Below are positions 8,254 through 16,265 of a DNA stretch of 64,000 bases, piece by piece; the stretch's first letter is position 1, and the number at the start of each line of letters is the position of its first letter. A program made the position numbers and the translations under genes. The notes under the pieces are model-generated. The model was not told the origin of the DNA and did not search any database. It worked only from the letters and a program-made list of their open reading frames with translations. The DNA is from Duganella sp. BJB476 (GTDB taxonomy: Bacteria > Pseudomonadota > Gammaproteobacteria > Burkholderiales > Burkholderiaceae_D), in contig NZ_QVIO01000001.1 in NCBI RefSeq assembly GCF_003416895.1, forward strand, positions 1,550,001-1,614,000, given 5' to 3'.

Positions 8254-11200
8254 AGTGAAAACGAAACGAGGGAGTTTGCGCGAGAGTCTCTCGCCAATGT
8301 GGCGCGGGTTGACGCAGGAGGAGGCGAGGGCGGCGCTGGAGAAGCGGTTTCTGGAGGGTTTAGAGAAGCAAGCGAGGCGCGCGCCGAAGACGGTGCGAGT
8401 ACGCCGCGGCTTGAACGAGAACACACTTGCCAAGTCGCCCAGGTTTTACGGTTTTTTGCAGAACATCGAAGGCGCGCCCATGAACGAGCGCACGCTGCAG
8501 GACCCGCATTCGTACTGGTACTTGCAGTTTGAGTGCGTGAATGCAGATTGGGTGGACGCCCGGGTGGCCGAGATGCAGCGCGACAGGCGGTTTGAGTGGG
8601 TCATCCAATTCCTGCAGGGCAGAGCGTTCAACGACGCATGGGCTGCGTCGACGCACCCGGGCCGGTATGCGCTGTCCGCGGTACACCAGCAGTTTGCCGC
8701 GGACCTGGTAAAGATGAACCCTGAGGAAGGCATTTATGAGTGCCTGGTGGACCCGGGCTACCTGCGGCAGGCGAAGATCGATAGCCCCAAGGAAGCGCAA
8801 TGGTTTGAGCTGATCTTGGTAGGACGTCCCGACGATCCGGACGAAGAAACGCATGGGTTCTTTTTCTTCGACGACGCGGCCGAGGACGGAACTGCACGAC
8901 TCGCTCAGGCGCAGCTGGGATGGTTGCGGCGAATGACGCCGGGAACTCACGAGTTTCTAACAGCTATCAATTTTCCGAATTTCGAGCCGCCGGAAGCCGG
9001 CGACCCGGCCATTGAGGTGAACCTGGACGCGCCAGAGGAACCGCCCGAAGTGGACATGGAGGATGCGCAGCCCGGGAGCGGGATGTCAGAGATGTTCCAA
9101 GGGCCGTACGCAATCAAAAGCCTGGAAAACCGCGCCCCGTTTTGCCGGGCGTTGAAGGGCGCGTGGGACGGTGCGCGGGAATGGCTGCGGGAGAAGTCCT
9201 CGAGCCGGATACGGCTTTGGGAAGCGGTGCAGATGCAGCCACATGTGGGTGTGGTGCGGGAGTGGCTCGCCGCCGCAACCGCGGAGCTGCGATCACTGAC
9301 GGCTGGGCTGCAGCCGTACGGAGCAGCCGCGGGGCCGGGCGGCCTGCGGCTGCCGGTAGCGGACCGGCGCGAAAGGTGTGCCGCGCCGCTGGCCTACGGC
9401 GGACACCCGGGGCCGAACACTATGGCTGCCGCAGGCGGCCACCGGCCGTTTGTAGGCGTGGTAAACGTAGGGCAGGGCGGCCTGAACATGATTTCGGGCA
9501 GCGATGGCCGGATAGTAGCGTATTTCGATTTCGGATGGACCATTAATAACGCCTTTGCCCCGACCGTTTTGGGCGTTGAAACGCTGCCGGATCTATGTTT
9601 CTGCGACCGTCCGACGATCATCATCTCTTCGATGGACTCTGACCATGTGAACATGATTTCCAAGATGCCCGACAGCCGGGGCTTGCGCTGGATTCTGCCG
9701 CAGGAGCTGTCTTCAACACGCGCCACCAAGCGCATTGCGAAGATCACTGCGGCGGGAGGTATTGCATACCTGTTTCCACGAGGAGGGGCGCGGCGGCATC
9801 TGCGGTTCCCCTGGGGCTTTGTGGAGCGCTGTAACGGCGACGCATCGAACCGCGGTGGCCTGGCGGCGTTTGTCTGCGTGGAGGACGGCGGCATGGTCGG
9901 CGCAGCCGCGCCCGGCGCCGCAATCGCGGCAAGCGGCAGCATTTCGGCGGTGTGCAATCGTGGCCGCGCGGCGGTGGCTGCTGTAGCCGCGCTGCCAGCC
10001 CCCGTGCTCAATGCGGTGCAGATCGCAGTACTCAATGCAGTATGTGCCGCCCTTGGCCTGTGCAGGCATGCCAACACCATGAACCCGCTCGGCAATCTGT
10101 TTGCAGCTGCGGTGCGCGCTGCGGTAGTGCATGCGGTGGCGAACCCGTTGGCCGGCCAGGTCGCACTGACAGGCATGCTTGCACTGGCCCCGTTCAACAT
10201 CTTGGCGGCGGCGCCGCGAGCCGCAACGCGCATAGCAACTGGGCACGCCATACACAACGCCGTGAATGCGGTTGCCGTAGCAGGTGTTGTTTCCCTGGCG
10301 AGGGCGCGGTCGAACGCGGCCGCCGCAGCATTTGACGCCCTGCGCGCCGCGGGAGTCGAACCAGCGGAATGGGAGGCGCTGGTGTGGACGGCGCAACACC
10401 CCGCGTGGGGAGCCGGAACCGCGCCGCAGCTGTTGGCGGGAGTTCCTCCCTACCACGCGAACGAGCGGTTTGTGATGCTTTGCGGCGATGCGTTCTGCTG
10501 GGACGTACCCTCGCTAAACGACATCCCGCCGCCGGCCGTGGTGGGAATGCAGGCCGGCCATCACGGGTCGATCCAGAGCGACGGCGGCTACCTGACGACC
10601 GACGCCATGCCGTGGGCACCGGGCAGTCCGCACAGCGCTGCGGCACAGGCGGCCGCCGGAGCCGCGGACGTGGTGAACCAGGCGGCATTGGCGGGGAACT
10701 CGCTGAACCCGGGGACGCCGGTCGGAACCTTAACGGCGCTGGCCGCTCCGGCAGTGACAGCGGTGGTGAATGGACTGCTGGACACCTATGGGGTTGCCGC
10801 CCACGCCATGCAGCTGGACGCGAACCAAGGCCTGCGCATGCGGGCGGCATTTACGGCAGCGGCGGCGGTCATCTCTCACACAGCGCTCGCAAGCTACCGG
10901 CGTCGAGGCGCCGGGGCCATTCTCGCAGGATGGGCGCATCCCGATGCGTGCAACCCGGGATCGTTTCTGCAGGCCGTTACGGTGCCGCTGGGACACGACG
11001 CGGCGATTACTGCGGCGGAACTGGCTGCGACAGGGTTGCTGCACGAGAATAGCTGCGTGCACGCGCAAGCCATTCTGAGCGGCTTGCCTGCGGTGGTAGC
11101 GGACAACATCGCCGAGGCGACTGCCACAGCAGCGAGCCTGATGGATCCTGGCAGGTTCGACGACACGCTGTGCGTGACTACGGTGACCAACTGCCTGACG

Positions 11201-11788
11201 CGCCGGCATGCCGCTGACGCGCCGGTCGACCCGGGCCAGCATGCGGCTGCGATCTTGGCCGGTTTCACCGGATATCCGGCGACGCGGGCGGACACGCTAC
11301 GGCTTGCAGCACTGCACACGGCAGCAGGGGTGGTGGCGCACCACTTGAACGTTTCTGCTGAGATCATAGTGGCGGCGATGGAACCCATGAACACCCGAGC
11401 CGCTGCCGTAGCCGGAGCCCTGGCGGCTGCGGCGGGCGGCGGCGCGGTCAACTTAGGCCAGATAGCGTACTCGTACGGGGTGACGCGAGTCGCGCCTTAT
11501 AAGCATGGGTATGCATCGACCAGTGCGCAGTTCGGACGGGTCGGACATGCGCATCCGGCAGCCGTGCGCCTGTATGAATCGCACGGATGGCGACACCGCT
11601 TCAACACCTCCCAGAATGCACACCTGAATGCGGTGCAGGGAGACCCCGCGAGTCCGCGTGGCAACGTGGCTTTGTGTTGGGATGCCGCCAACCACACGCG
11701 TTACGCTGGACACTACACCGGCGCGCCCGGCGCGACGCATATACGCGCCTGTCCAACGTGCAACAAGCAGATGACTTTTAACTATTGA
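8246..11788 (+). CDS. Large MBL-fold (ComEC-like) protein with Ala-rich insertions; candidate T6SS-associated effector
   Basis: This 1180-residue protein begins with a roughly 390-residue domain that I do not recognise. A metallo-beta-lactamase-like fold follows: VGVVNVGQGGLNMI near residue 402, SSMDSDHVN at 461-469 (D464, D466, H467 of the metal motif), CGDAF at 746-750, AGHHGS at 770-775, and a C-terminal block near 1075-1145 with VRLYESHGWRHRF and GNVALCWD. The expected first metal His is Ser462. Two very Ala/Val/Asn-rich helical stretches, about residues 550-740 and 800-1070, interrupt the fold. No signal peptide or obvious transmembrane anchor is apparent. Flanking LysM, small and DUF4123 genes suggest a T6SS-exported protein. 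Activity is unknown; a degenerate, non-catalytic fold is possible. Confidence 0.6.
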   Translation: MPKVKTKRGSLRESLSPMWRGLTQEEARAALEKRFLEGLEKQARRAPKTVRVRRGLNENTLAKSPRFYGFLQNIEGAPMNERTLQDPHSYWYLQFECVNADWVDARVAEMQRDRRFEWVIQFLQGRAFNDAWAASTHPGRYALSAVHQQFAADLVKMNPEEGIYECLVDPGYLRQAKIDSPKEAQWFELILVGRPDDPDEETHGFFFFDDAAEDGTARLAQAQLGWLRRMTPGTHEFLTAINFPNFEPPEAGDPAIEVNLDAPEEPPEVDMEDAQPGSGMSEMFQGPYAIKSLENRAPFCRALKGAWDGAREWLREKSSSRIRLWEAVQMQPHVGVVREWLAAATAELRSLTAGLQPYGAAAGPGGLRLPVADRRERCAAPLAYGGHPGPNTMAAAGGHRPFVGVVNVGQGGLNMISGSDGRIVAYFDFGWTINNAFAPTVLGVETLPDLCFCDRPTIIISSMDSDHVNMISKMPDSRGLRWILPQELSSTRATKRIAKITAAGGIAYLFPRGGARRHLRFPWGFVERCNGDASNRGGLAAFVCVEDGGMVGAAAPGAAIAASGSISAVCNRGRAAVAAVAALPAPVLNAVQIAVLNAVCAALGLCRHANTMNPLGNLFAAAVRAAVVHAVANPLAGQVALTGMLALAPFNILAAAPRAATRIATGHAIHNAVNAVAVAGVVSLARARSNAAAAAFDALRAAGVEPAEWEALVWTAQHPAWGAGTAPQLLAGVPPYHANERFVMLCGDAFCWDVPSLNDIPPPAVVGMQAGHHGSIQSDGGYLTTDAMPWAPGSPHSAAAQAAAGAADVVNQAALAGNSLNPGTPVGTLTALAAPAVTAVVNGLLDTYGVAAHAMQLDANQGLRMRAAFTAAAAVISHTALASYRRRGAGAILAGWAHPDACNPGSFLQAVTVPLGHDAAITAAELAATGLLHENSCVHAQAILSGLPAVVADNIAEATATAASLMDPGRFDDTLCVTTVTNCLTRRHAADAPVDPGQHAAAILAGFTGYPATRADTLRLAALHTAAGVVAHHLNVSAEIIVAAMEPMNTRAAAVAGALAAAAGGGAVNLGQIAYSYGVTRVAPYKHGYASTSAQFGRVGHAHPAAVRLYESHGWRHRFNTSQNAHLNAVQGDPASPRGNVALCWDAANHTRYAGHYTGAPGATHIRACPTCNKQMTFNY

Positions 11789-11810
11789 GCGACAGAGCGG
11801 GGAACCGGCA

Positions 11811-12182
11811 ATGTTCACTGTACGAAAAGACCAGATGATAGTGTTGGAGGCAATGGCGCTCGAGAATTTCATGGTGCGGTTGCGGACGCAGCTTGCGGGT
11901 ACGGAGGACGGCGCTGCGACGGCCGGAAGGGCGAACGCCGACGCGCTGTTGCAGGAAGTGCAAGCGGGCGTGGCGCTGGCGCGGTCGTTTCACCTGAAAA
12001 CAGAACGCGATGTGGCGGCACTGGTCACAATGCTGAAGAACCATTTGGGAAGTTGCGCCCCCGATCTTCCTCGGCCGGCGCTGTCGATCCTGACTACCTG
12101 GGGCGTGGCGCCGGAAGATAAGCTGCGACGTTTTGCGGAGTGGGCCAGCAGGCAGCCAAGGGTGGTGGCAGATGGCCAATGA
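11811..12182 (+). CDS. Small hypothetical protein, possible immunity or accessory protein
   Basis: This 123-residue, mostly helical, soluble protein has no recognised family. The start at 11811 follows a GCGGGGAA stretch that can serve as a ribosome-binding site. It sits 22 bp after the large MBL-fold protein and overlaps the next gene by 11 bp, so it belongs to the same operon. Small helical proteins directly behind a toxin-like gene are often immunity proteins, but nothing in the sequence itself shows that. Confidence 0.6.
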   Translation: MFTVRKDQMIVLEAMALENFMVRLRTQLAGTEDGAATAGRANADALLQEVQAGVALARSFHLKTERDVAALVTMLKNHLGSCAPDLPRPALSILTTWGVAPEDKLRRFAEWASRQPRVVADGQ

Positions 12183-12474
12183 GTTTAGCGACAAGCGGGT
12201 GGGTTCGGCGGTGCAGGAATGTCCGCTGCAGAAGCAGCCGGCGGCGCCCACCCACTGGATCGAGCTGGAGCTGCTGGGTGACGATGATTCGCCGATCCCG
12301 CATGCGGCGTATGAGGTGCGCATGCCGGACGGCAGCGTGGCCAAGGGCTTCCTGGACGACACGGGATTCATCCGTATCCAAAAGATTGCCGGGGAGGGAG
12401 CGTGCCTGGTGCTGTTCCCAGAACTGGACGCGGAGGCCTGGTCCACGATCGACGTTGTCGATGCGCGGGGCTGA
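12172..12474 (+). CDS. Small beta-rich protein of T6SS-type accessory clusters
   Basis: The 100-residue product contains HWIELELLGDDDSPIP, AAYEVRMPDGSVAKGFLDD and TGFIRIQKI, a carboxypeptidase-regulatory-like (transthyretin-type) beta-sandwich pattern. I recognise this pattern from small proteins encoded beside T6SS effectors and LysM proteins. It overlaps the previous gene by 11 bp and is the last gene before the prophage boundary, only 26 bp upstream of the left dif-like site. The ATG at 12172 is preceded by AAGGGTGGTGGCAG. Confidence 0.65.
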   Translation: MANEFSDKRVGSAVQECPLQKQPAAPTHWIELELLGDDDSPIPHAAYEVRMPDGSVAKGFLDDTGFIRIQKIAGEGACLVLFPELDAEAWSTIDVVDARG

Positions 12475-12500
12475 AAAGAGCGACGGAAGCGACGGCTCAT

Positions 12501-12528
12501 ATTTTACATAATATAAATTATTAAGATC
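12501..12528 (+). repeat. attL: dif-like XerC/XerD site at left prophage end
   Basis: The site divides into an 11-bp XerD-type arm ATTTTACATAA (12501-12511), a 6-bp centre TATAAA, and a degenerate XerC-type arm TTATTAAGATC (12518-12528). It shares a 16-bp core (12506-12521) with the right site. On the integration geometry, the left arm and flank are host DNA and the degenerate right arm comes from the phage. Confidence 0.8.
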
Positions 12529-12552
12529 GTATAGCTAAAAAATTAACTGTTG

Positions 12553-12867
12553 CTACCAGACAGGGGAGAAGCCCTTGCCCGTTTTAGCGTGTGGCAACAG
12601 TGACAGAAAACCCTTATAGATTTCTTGCCAAATAGACTGCTCAGCAGGGGTCTTTGCGCGTGCGCGGTGCATGTCCAGCATCACCAATCCGGGATGCACT
12701 CCCAGAATTTCAGCCAGCCGGGTAGCCACGTCATCGTCCATCTGACCGCCACGGGCGCGGTAGCCTGCGATGGTCGATGCGCGCAAATTCAGCTTCTTGG
12801 CAAGGGCGTAGTCGCTCTCTATGCCTAGCTTCGCCTTGGCGGCGTCCAGATATTCCAGTGTGTTCAT
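12553..12867 (-). CDS. Phage repressor-like XRE-family HTH protein
   Basis: This 104-residue protein has an N-terminal helix-turn-helix (ESDYALAKKLNLRASTIAGYRARG, residues about 17-40, then DDDVATRLAEILGVHPG). It resembles the small XRE/DUF3693-type regulators found in ssDNA and small dsDNA phages. It is transcribed divergently from all the early and late phage genes across a 239-bp regulatory region, the classical place for a lysogeny repressor. The C-terminal 45 residues are unlike a LexA-type peptidase, so induction would not work by RecA self-cleavage of this protein. Role inferred from position and HTH. Confidence 0.75.
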   Translation of the reverse strand: MNTLEYLDAAKAKLGIESDYALAKKLNLRASTIAGYRARGGQMDDDVATRLAEILGVHPGLVMLDMHRARAKTPAEQSIWQEIYKGFLSLLPHAKTGKGFSPVW

Positions 12868-12943
12868 CTAAGCTCTCCTAGGGCTAGCCCCGCCTAGGCG
12901 TAGGCGGAGTAAACGGAATGTACATCACAACCCGTGAGGTATC

Positions 12944-12959
12944 AAGGGTCGCGACCTTT
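12944..12959. promoter_or_regulatory. Operator-like palindrome upstream of the early promoter
   Basis: A near-perfect 16-bp inverted repeat AAGGGTCG/CGACCTTT sits 16 bp before the -35 box of the early promoter. A third half-site (CGACCCT, near 12988) falls inside the promoter spacer. This is the arrangement expected for binding by the divergently encoded repressor, blocking the early promoter. Confidence 0.55.
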
Positions 12960-12974
12960 GATCGATCACTATCC

Positions 12975-13003
12975 TTGACATAGTTCACGACCCTCGATAT
13001 ATT
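12975..13003 (+). promoter_or_regulatory. Strong sigma70 promoter for the rightward early phage genes
   Basis: A consensus -35 TTGACA (12975-12980) is followed after exactly 17 bp by TATATT (12998-13003), close to the TATAAT consensus. The first downstream start codon is the GTG at 13107, leaving about a 95-bp leader that contains two CCTAGG motifs. The operator-like half-site in the spacer suggests repression in the lysogen. Confidence 0.75.
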
Positions 13004-13106
13004 CCGTCTTGTCGGGCGGAAACCACATCGCTCCCTAGGCAAATACCGTAGGCATACGGGTCCGCCCGACGTTTTTGCCTCAGGGAACAGACCTAGGGAG
13101 TCCGCC

Positions 13107-13232
13107 GTGCAAGTTACACAATCTTACAAAGAAAACCACGAATTCCGCGAAAACATGATCGCCGCCATCATCAGCGTCGCGCTGATCGCCTGCGGCCCGG
13201 TCCTGTCCGCCCTCGGCCTGCTCCGGGGCTGA
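13107..13232 (+). CDS. Phage early small membrane peptide
   Basis: A 41-residue peptide starts at GTG with AGGGAG six bases upstream. Its polar N-terminus (QVTQSYKENHEFREN) is followed by one hydrophobic helix (MIAAIISVALIACGPVLSAL). It is the first gene after the early promoter and ends 2 bp before the next GTG start. No family recognised; one membrane span predicted by eye. Confidence 0.5.
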   Translation: MQVTQSYKENHEFRENMIAAIISVALIACGPVLSALGLLRG

Positions 13233-13234
13233 TC

Positions 13235-13411
13235 GTGGACGACGCGACCAAAAATGCCATCTGGTGGGCGATCCTGCGCGACATCAACCGCCTGAATGAG
13301 GAAATAGCCAACCTGCGCGCCGCCGACTGCAACGCCCACGCCGACAAGCTGGATTTGATCGTGCAGCGCTTGGTGGTCGCCCAGCCGCAATTCGTCGGCG
13401 GCGGATTCTGA
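13235..13411 (+). CDS. Phage early small coiled protein
   Basis: A GTG-started, 58-residue frame encodes a helical, heptad-like segment (AILRDINRLNEEIANLRAADC) with a short Gly-rich tail. It fits tightly between the preceding membrane peptide (2-bp gap) and the DNA-binding protein gene (2-bp gap). Such packing supports a real gene, but it matches no family I know. Confidence 0.5.
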   Translation: MDDATKNAIWWAILRDINRLNEEIANLRAADCNAHADKLDLIVQRLVVAQPQFVGGGF

Positions 13412-13413
13412 CC

Positions 13414-13680
13414 ATGCGCCAGCCCGAAGACAACCTGACCGGCGAACTGCCGGGCATCAAAGCGCCACATGTGACGAAAAAGCGGGGCCGTCCACGCCTC
13501 CACGAAAACGCCGCCGCCCGCCAGCAAGCCTACCGCGACCGCCAAGGCGTCAAGCCGCTGACCGTGCTGCTGCCCGCTGAACTCCACGCCAAGTTCGAAG
13601 CGTGGCTTAAGTTCAAAGACCTGAAGAAAAGCGACGTGATCGAAAAGCTGATCAGCACGCAACTCCTGAGAAAGCGCTGA
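13414..13680 (+). CDS. Small DNA-binding protein (AT-hook-like plus ribbon-helix-helix-like)
   Basis: The 88-residue product has a basic KKRGRPRLHE stretch (an AT-hook-like RGRP core, residues about 22-31) and a QQAYRDRQG linker. A C-terminal TVLLPAELHAKFEAWLKFKDL and KKSDVIEKLI segment has the spacing of a ribbon-helix-helix domain. It is an early gene lying between the promoter and rep. It is a good candidate for the regulator that recognises the CCTAGG/GTAGGCATACG elements, but that link is inferred only. Confidence 0.65.
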   Translation: MRQPEDNLTGELPGIKAPHVTKKRGRPRLHENAAARQQAYRDRQGVKPLTVLLPAELHAKFEAWLKFKDLKKSDVIEKLISTQLLRKR

Positions 13681-13681
13681 C

Positions 13682-13972
13682 ATGAAAAATGCCGCCCTGA
13701 TGACGCCCTCGGCAGTCGCCGCCATGGTCAAGGCCGAAGACCGCGAAATGGAACGCGCCGCCTTCTGGCTGCTCGTGCCGCCTCCGGCCCGCGTCGTGGC
13801 GATGATGGTCGCCCGCCTGCCGCGTGATCGCGCCAATGAGCCGCTGACCGCCTTCAGCAAGGGGGAGAGGCACATGATCGCCATGGCGCTGACCATGCTG
13901 GAATCGCACATCGGCATGGCCCTGCGCTGCATGCGCGACGACGAGCCGGCCACCAAGGCACAGCTGCACTGA
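13682..13972 (+). CDS. Phage early hypothetical protein
   Basis: A 96-residue soluble, helical protein with three Met/Ala-rich helices (AVAAMVKAEDREMERAAFWLL, then ARVVAMMVARLPRDRA, then ERHMIAMALTMLES). Its stop codon overlaps the ATG of rep (TGATG), so the two are probably coupled. No family recognised. Position directly before rep suggests a role in replication or its control. Confidence 0.6.
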   Translation: MKNAALMTPSAVAAMVKAEDREMERAAFWLLVPPPARVVAMMVARLPRDRANEPLTAFSKGERHMIAMALTMLESHIGMALRCMRDDEPATKAQLH

Positions 13973-15735
13973 TGCCAGTTATCCAGCAAGAGAACGGACG
14001 TAGAAGCGTCAAGGGACTGCCTCAAAGCTGGGGCGTCCGCGCCTACCGCGAACTGTCGGCGGCACAGGCCGGTGTAATCGGCCCCATGCCTGAGCGCTAC
14101 AAGACGCTGGCCGCCATGCTGGACGGCCTCACGGACTCCGAGATTCCCCTCGACGCCACCGACGCACAAATCTGCATGCTGGCCGAGCGCTGGGCGAACG
14201 ACTGCGCCAGCAATGCCGCCACGATCCACGATGCGACAACCCTGCGCCAGCGCATGGAATTTATCTGCGGCGTGCGCGGCATCGAACCGCCAGGCGAAGA
14301 GGACGACCAGCAGGTGATACGCCGCTGCACCGATCCGGCTTGGTGGCGTCGCAACCTGCGCAAGGTCTTCAATCGAAAGTTTGAACACGCCGCAATCCGG
14401 CTGGGCCGCGTGTCTGGTAGCGCCGGGGCGTACGTCAGTAACGAGACAGTGCAAAAGCGCATTTCGCAAAACCGGCGCAACCGCAAGGCGCTGGCCGCTG
14501 TCACGATGGAAAACGAAAACGGCCAGCGCTACCAGCTTGACGACTTGGCAGACAAGGGCATGGGCAACAAGAAGTTGCGCAAGGGCGAACTGATGCTGCG
14601 CTTCGCCGGGTGCGACGCCATCGCAAAAGAGCGCGCCGACGTGGGTTTGTTCGTCACGCTCACATGCCCGTCGAAGTTTCACGCGATCCTGTCGAAGTCG
14701 GACACGATCAACCCGAACTATCAGGGGGCGACGCCCCGTGATGCGCAGGACCACCTGACCGACGTGTGGGCGAGGACGCGGGCGCAAAACGACCGTGACG
14801 GAATTCAGCCTTATGGCCTGCGCGTGGTGGAGCCGCATCACGACGGCTGCGCGCACTGGCACATGGTCATGTTTATGGCGCCGGAACACGTCGAACAATT
14901 CACGAAGAATTTGAAGCGCCACGCGTTGGCCGTGGACGGTGATGAGCCGGGCGCTCACGCGCACCGCGTCGCAACTGAAGCCATCGACCCGGCCAAGGGT
15001 TCGGCCACGGGCTACCTCGCCAAGTACCTCAGCAAGAATTTCGATGATGAACACGTAGGGGAACACGTGGACGAGGACGGCACGATATCGAAGCCGAAGA
15101 GGGTAGGGCGCGAAGTGGTAACGCCTGCCCAGCGCGTAGAGGCGTGGGCCGCTGTGTGGGGCATCCGCCAGTTCCAGTTCGTGGGAACGCCTCCGGTGAC
15201 GCCGTGGCGTGAAACACGCCGTATAGAGGCCGACAAGATCGCGGATGCCCCGGACCACGTCAAGGCCGCATGGCTGGCATGCCAGCGCGAAACGACGACG
15301 GACGAACACGGGGAGGTGGTCGTGACCAAGCCAGCCGACTATGCCGTCTACATACGGGCTCAAGGCGGCGTTTTGCAGGGTAGGGACTACCGCATACACG
15401 TGGCGGAACGTCTGAAGGCCGTAGAGGGCCGCTACGGCCTCGTGGATCGCCATGTACCGACCGGAATCTACTGCGCCAGCGCTCCGCACGTCCAGTACGC
15501 CAGCACTCGCTACGAGTGGCGGCGTGTGGGGTTGGCCGTTGGGGTTGGTCTTCGGGGTCCTTGGAGTCCTGTAAATAACTGTACGGCGGACGATGCGCCG
15601 TTCTGGGAGGCGGCGGCAGCGTACAGCGCGGAAGTGCCGCCATTTGACGATTCGGAGTGGTTCGGCTCCTTCGATTTCGACTGTTTCGACAAATTCGGGG
15701 ACTACAACCCCGATCTATTCACACAAAGGGAATGA
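13972..15735 (+). CDS. Rolling-circle replication initiator, HUH endonuclease of phage GPA family
   Basis: This 587-residue protein carries the motifs of superfamily-I replication initiators, as in P2 gpA, phiX174 A and PM2 P12. Motif I is GLFVTLTCPSKFHAI. Motif II is EPHHDGCAHWHMVMF with the metal-binding H295-W-H297. Motif III is ATGYLAKYLSK with two catalytic tyrosines, Y348 and Y352, spaced Y-x3-Y. It would nick one strand of the circular phage genome, stay covalently bound and start rolling-circle replication using host polymerase and helicase. The start overlaps the upstream stop. In relatives the nick site can lie inside the rep gene itself; I could not place it here. Confidence 0.88.
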   Translation: MPVIQQENGRRSVKGLPQSWGVRAYRELSAAQAGVIGPMPERYKTLAAMLDGLTDSEIPLDATDAQICMLAERWANDCASNAATIHDATTLRQRMEFICGVRGIEPPGEEDDQQVIRRCTDPAWWRRNLRKVFNRKFEHAAIRLGRVSGSAGAYVSNETVQKRISQNRRNRKALAAVTMENENGQRYQLDDLADKGMGNKKLRKGELMLRFAGCDAIAKERADVGLFVTLTCPSKFHAILSKSDTINPNYQGATPRDAQDHLTDVWARTRAQNDRDGIQPYGLRVVEPHHDGCAHWHMVMFMAPEHVEQFTKNLKRHALAVDGDEPGAHAHRVATEAIDPAKGSATGYLAKYLSKNFDDEHVGEHVDEDGTISKPKRVGREVVTPAQRVEAWAAVWGIRQFQFVGTPPVTPWRETRRIEADKIADAPDHVKAAWLACQRETTTDEHGEVVVTKPADYAVYIRAQGGVLQGRDYRIHVAERLKAVEGRYGLVDRHVPTGIYCASAPHVQYASTRYEWRRVGLAVGVGLRGPWSPVNNCTADDAPFWEAAAAYSAEVPPFDDSEWFGSFDFDCFDKFGDYNPDLFTQRE

Positions 15736-15737
15736 CG

Positions 15738-15902
15738 ATGCTCAAAAAAATGCTGGCGGCCATGGCTGCTATGAGCATGGTGCAGAAGGCGTACACGCCG
15801 CCTGCACTGAAAGAGGCTTTGCTGGACTTCGGCGCGGAGTTAGACCGCCTGCGCGACGAATTAACCGATCTGCGGTCAAAAATGGAAGAGGGAAAACAAT
15901 GA
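15738..15902 (+). CDS. Small phage protein with coiled-coil tail
   Basis: A 54-residue frame encodes MLKKMLAAMAAMSMVQKAYTP followed by an acidic/basic amphipathic helix (LDFGAELDRLRDELTDLRSK). I prefer the ATG at 15738, seven bases after AAAGGGA, over the ATG at 15732 which overlaps the rep stop. The last 4 bp overlap the next gene. Function unknown; one amphipathic N-terminal helix might contact the membrane. Confidence 0.55.
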   Translation: MLKKMLAAMAAMSMVQKAYTPPALKEALLDFGAELDRLRDELTDLRSKMEEGKQ

Positions 15903-16210
15903 ACGAACGCTTGAAATGGCTGCTGGCAAAACTGACCGGGTGGGAGGACAACTACCGCATCCCGGACGCGCTGATGGCGGAATTCCGCGAGGTCCGCACC
16001 GAAGTGGCCGACATGGTGAAAACCACGGAGGTGGTGGCCGACGCGCCAGCGGCCCCGGCTTCCGACCCGGCCACCGCACCGGGTGCTGGCCAAGACCCAG
16101 CGCCAGCGGCGGCGACGCCGGACGACATGGCGCTGGCCGACCGCGTGACGGCGCTGGAACACATGGTTGAAGCGCTGGTCGCTCCGCATCTGGGCGACGC
16201 CGCCGCGTAA
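15899..16210 (+). CDS. Phage hypothetical protein with Ala/Pro-rich linker
   Basis: The 103-residue product has a basic N-terminal helix (NERLKWLLAKLTGWEDNYRIP), a flexible Ala/Pro/Gln linker (about residues 48-78) and a short C-terminal helix (ADRVTALEHMVEALVAPHL). It overlaps the previous gene by 4 bp (ATGA). It is not recognised. A perfect 9-bp-stem hairpin follows it at 16217-16240. Confidence 0.55.
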   Translation: MNERLKWLLAKLTGWEDNYRIPDALMAEFREVRTEVADMVKTTEVVADAPAAPASDPATAPGAGQDPAPAAATPDDMALADRVTALEHMVEALVAPHLGDAAA

Positions 16211-16216
16211 CACAAA

Positions 16217-16240
16217 GCGCGCCGCCTCGACGCGGCGCGC
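16217..16240. repeat. Perfect GC hairpin between early and packaging genes
   Basis: The arms GCGCGCCGC (16217-16225) and GCGGCGCGC (16232-16240) form a perfect 9-bp stem around a CTCGAC loop. It lies in a 55-bp gap between two phage genes and has no U-tract. It may attenuate transcription or RNA decay, or serve as a structured single-strand replication or packaging signal; the sequence does not decide which. Confidence 0.5.
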
Positions 16241-16265
16241 ATCCAAAACAGTAGGGAGAAAATAC

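Larger units (their letters stand above)
12877..13097. repeat. Cluster of four CCTAGG motifs in the phage control region
   Basis: The hexamer CCTAGG occurs at 12877, 12893, 13034 and 13092, and again at 17737 just before the late structural genes. The copy at 13034 is followed by GTAGGCATACG (13048-13058), whose exact reverse complement stands at 17749-17759 beside the late-gene copy. CCTAGG is rare in GC-rich bacterial DNA, so the clustering suggests binding sites for a phage regulator, perhaps the small DNA-binding protein encoded at 13414. Confidence 0.5.

Noticed and set aside
8246..11788. Identification of the large protein as the competence channel ComEC.
   Set aside because: It shares only the MBL-like motifs; the ComEC membrane channel and OB domain are absent and one metal ligand is missing.
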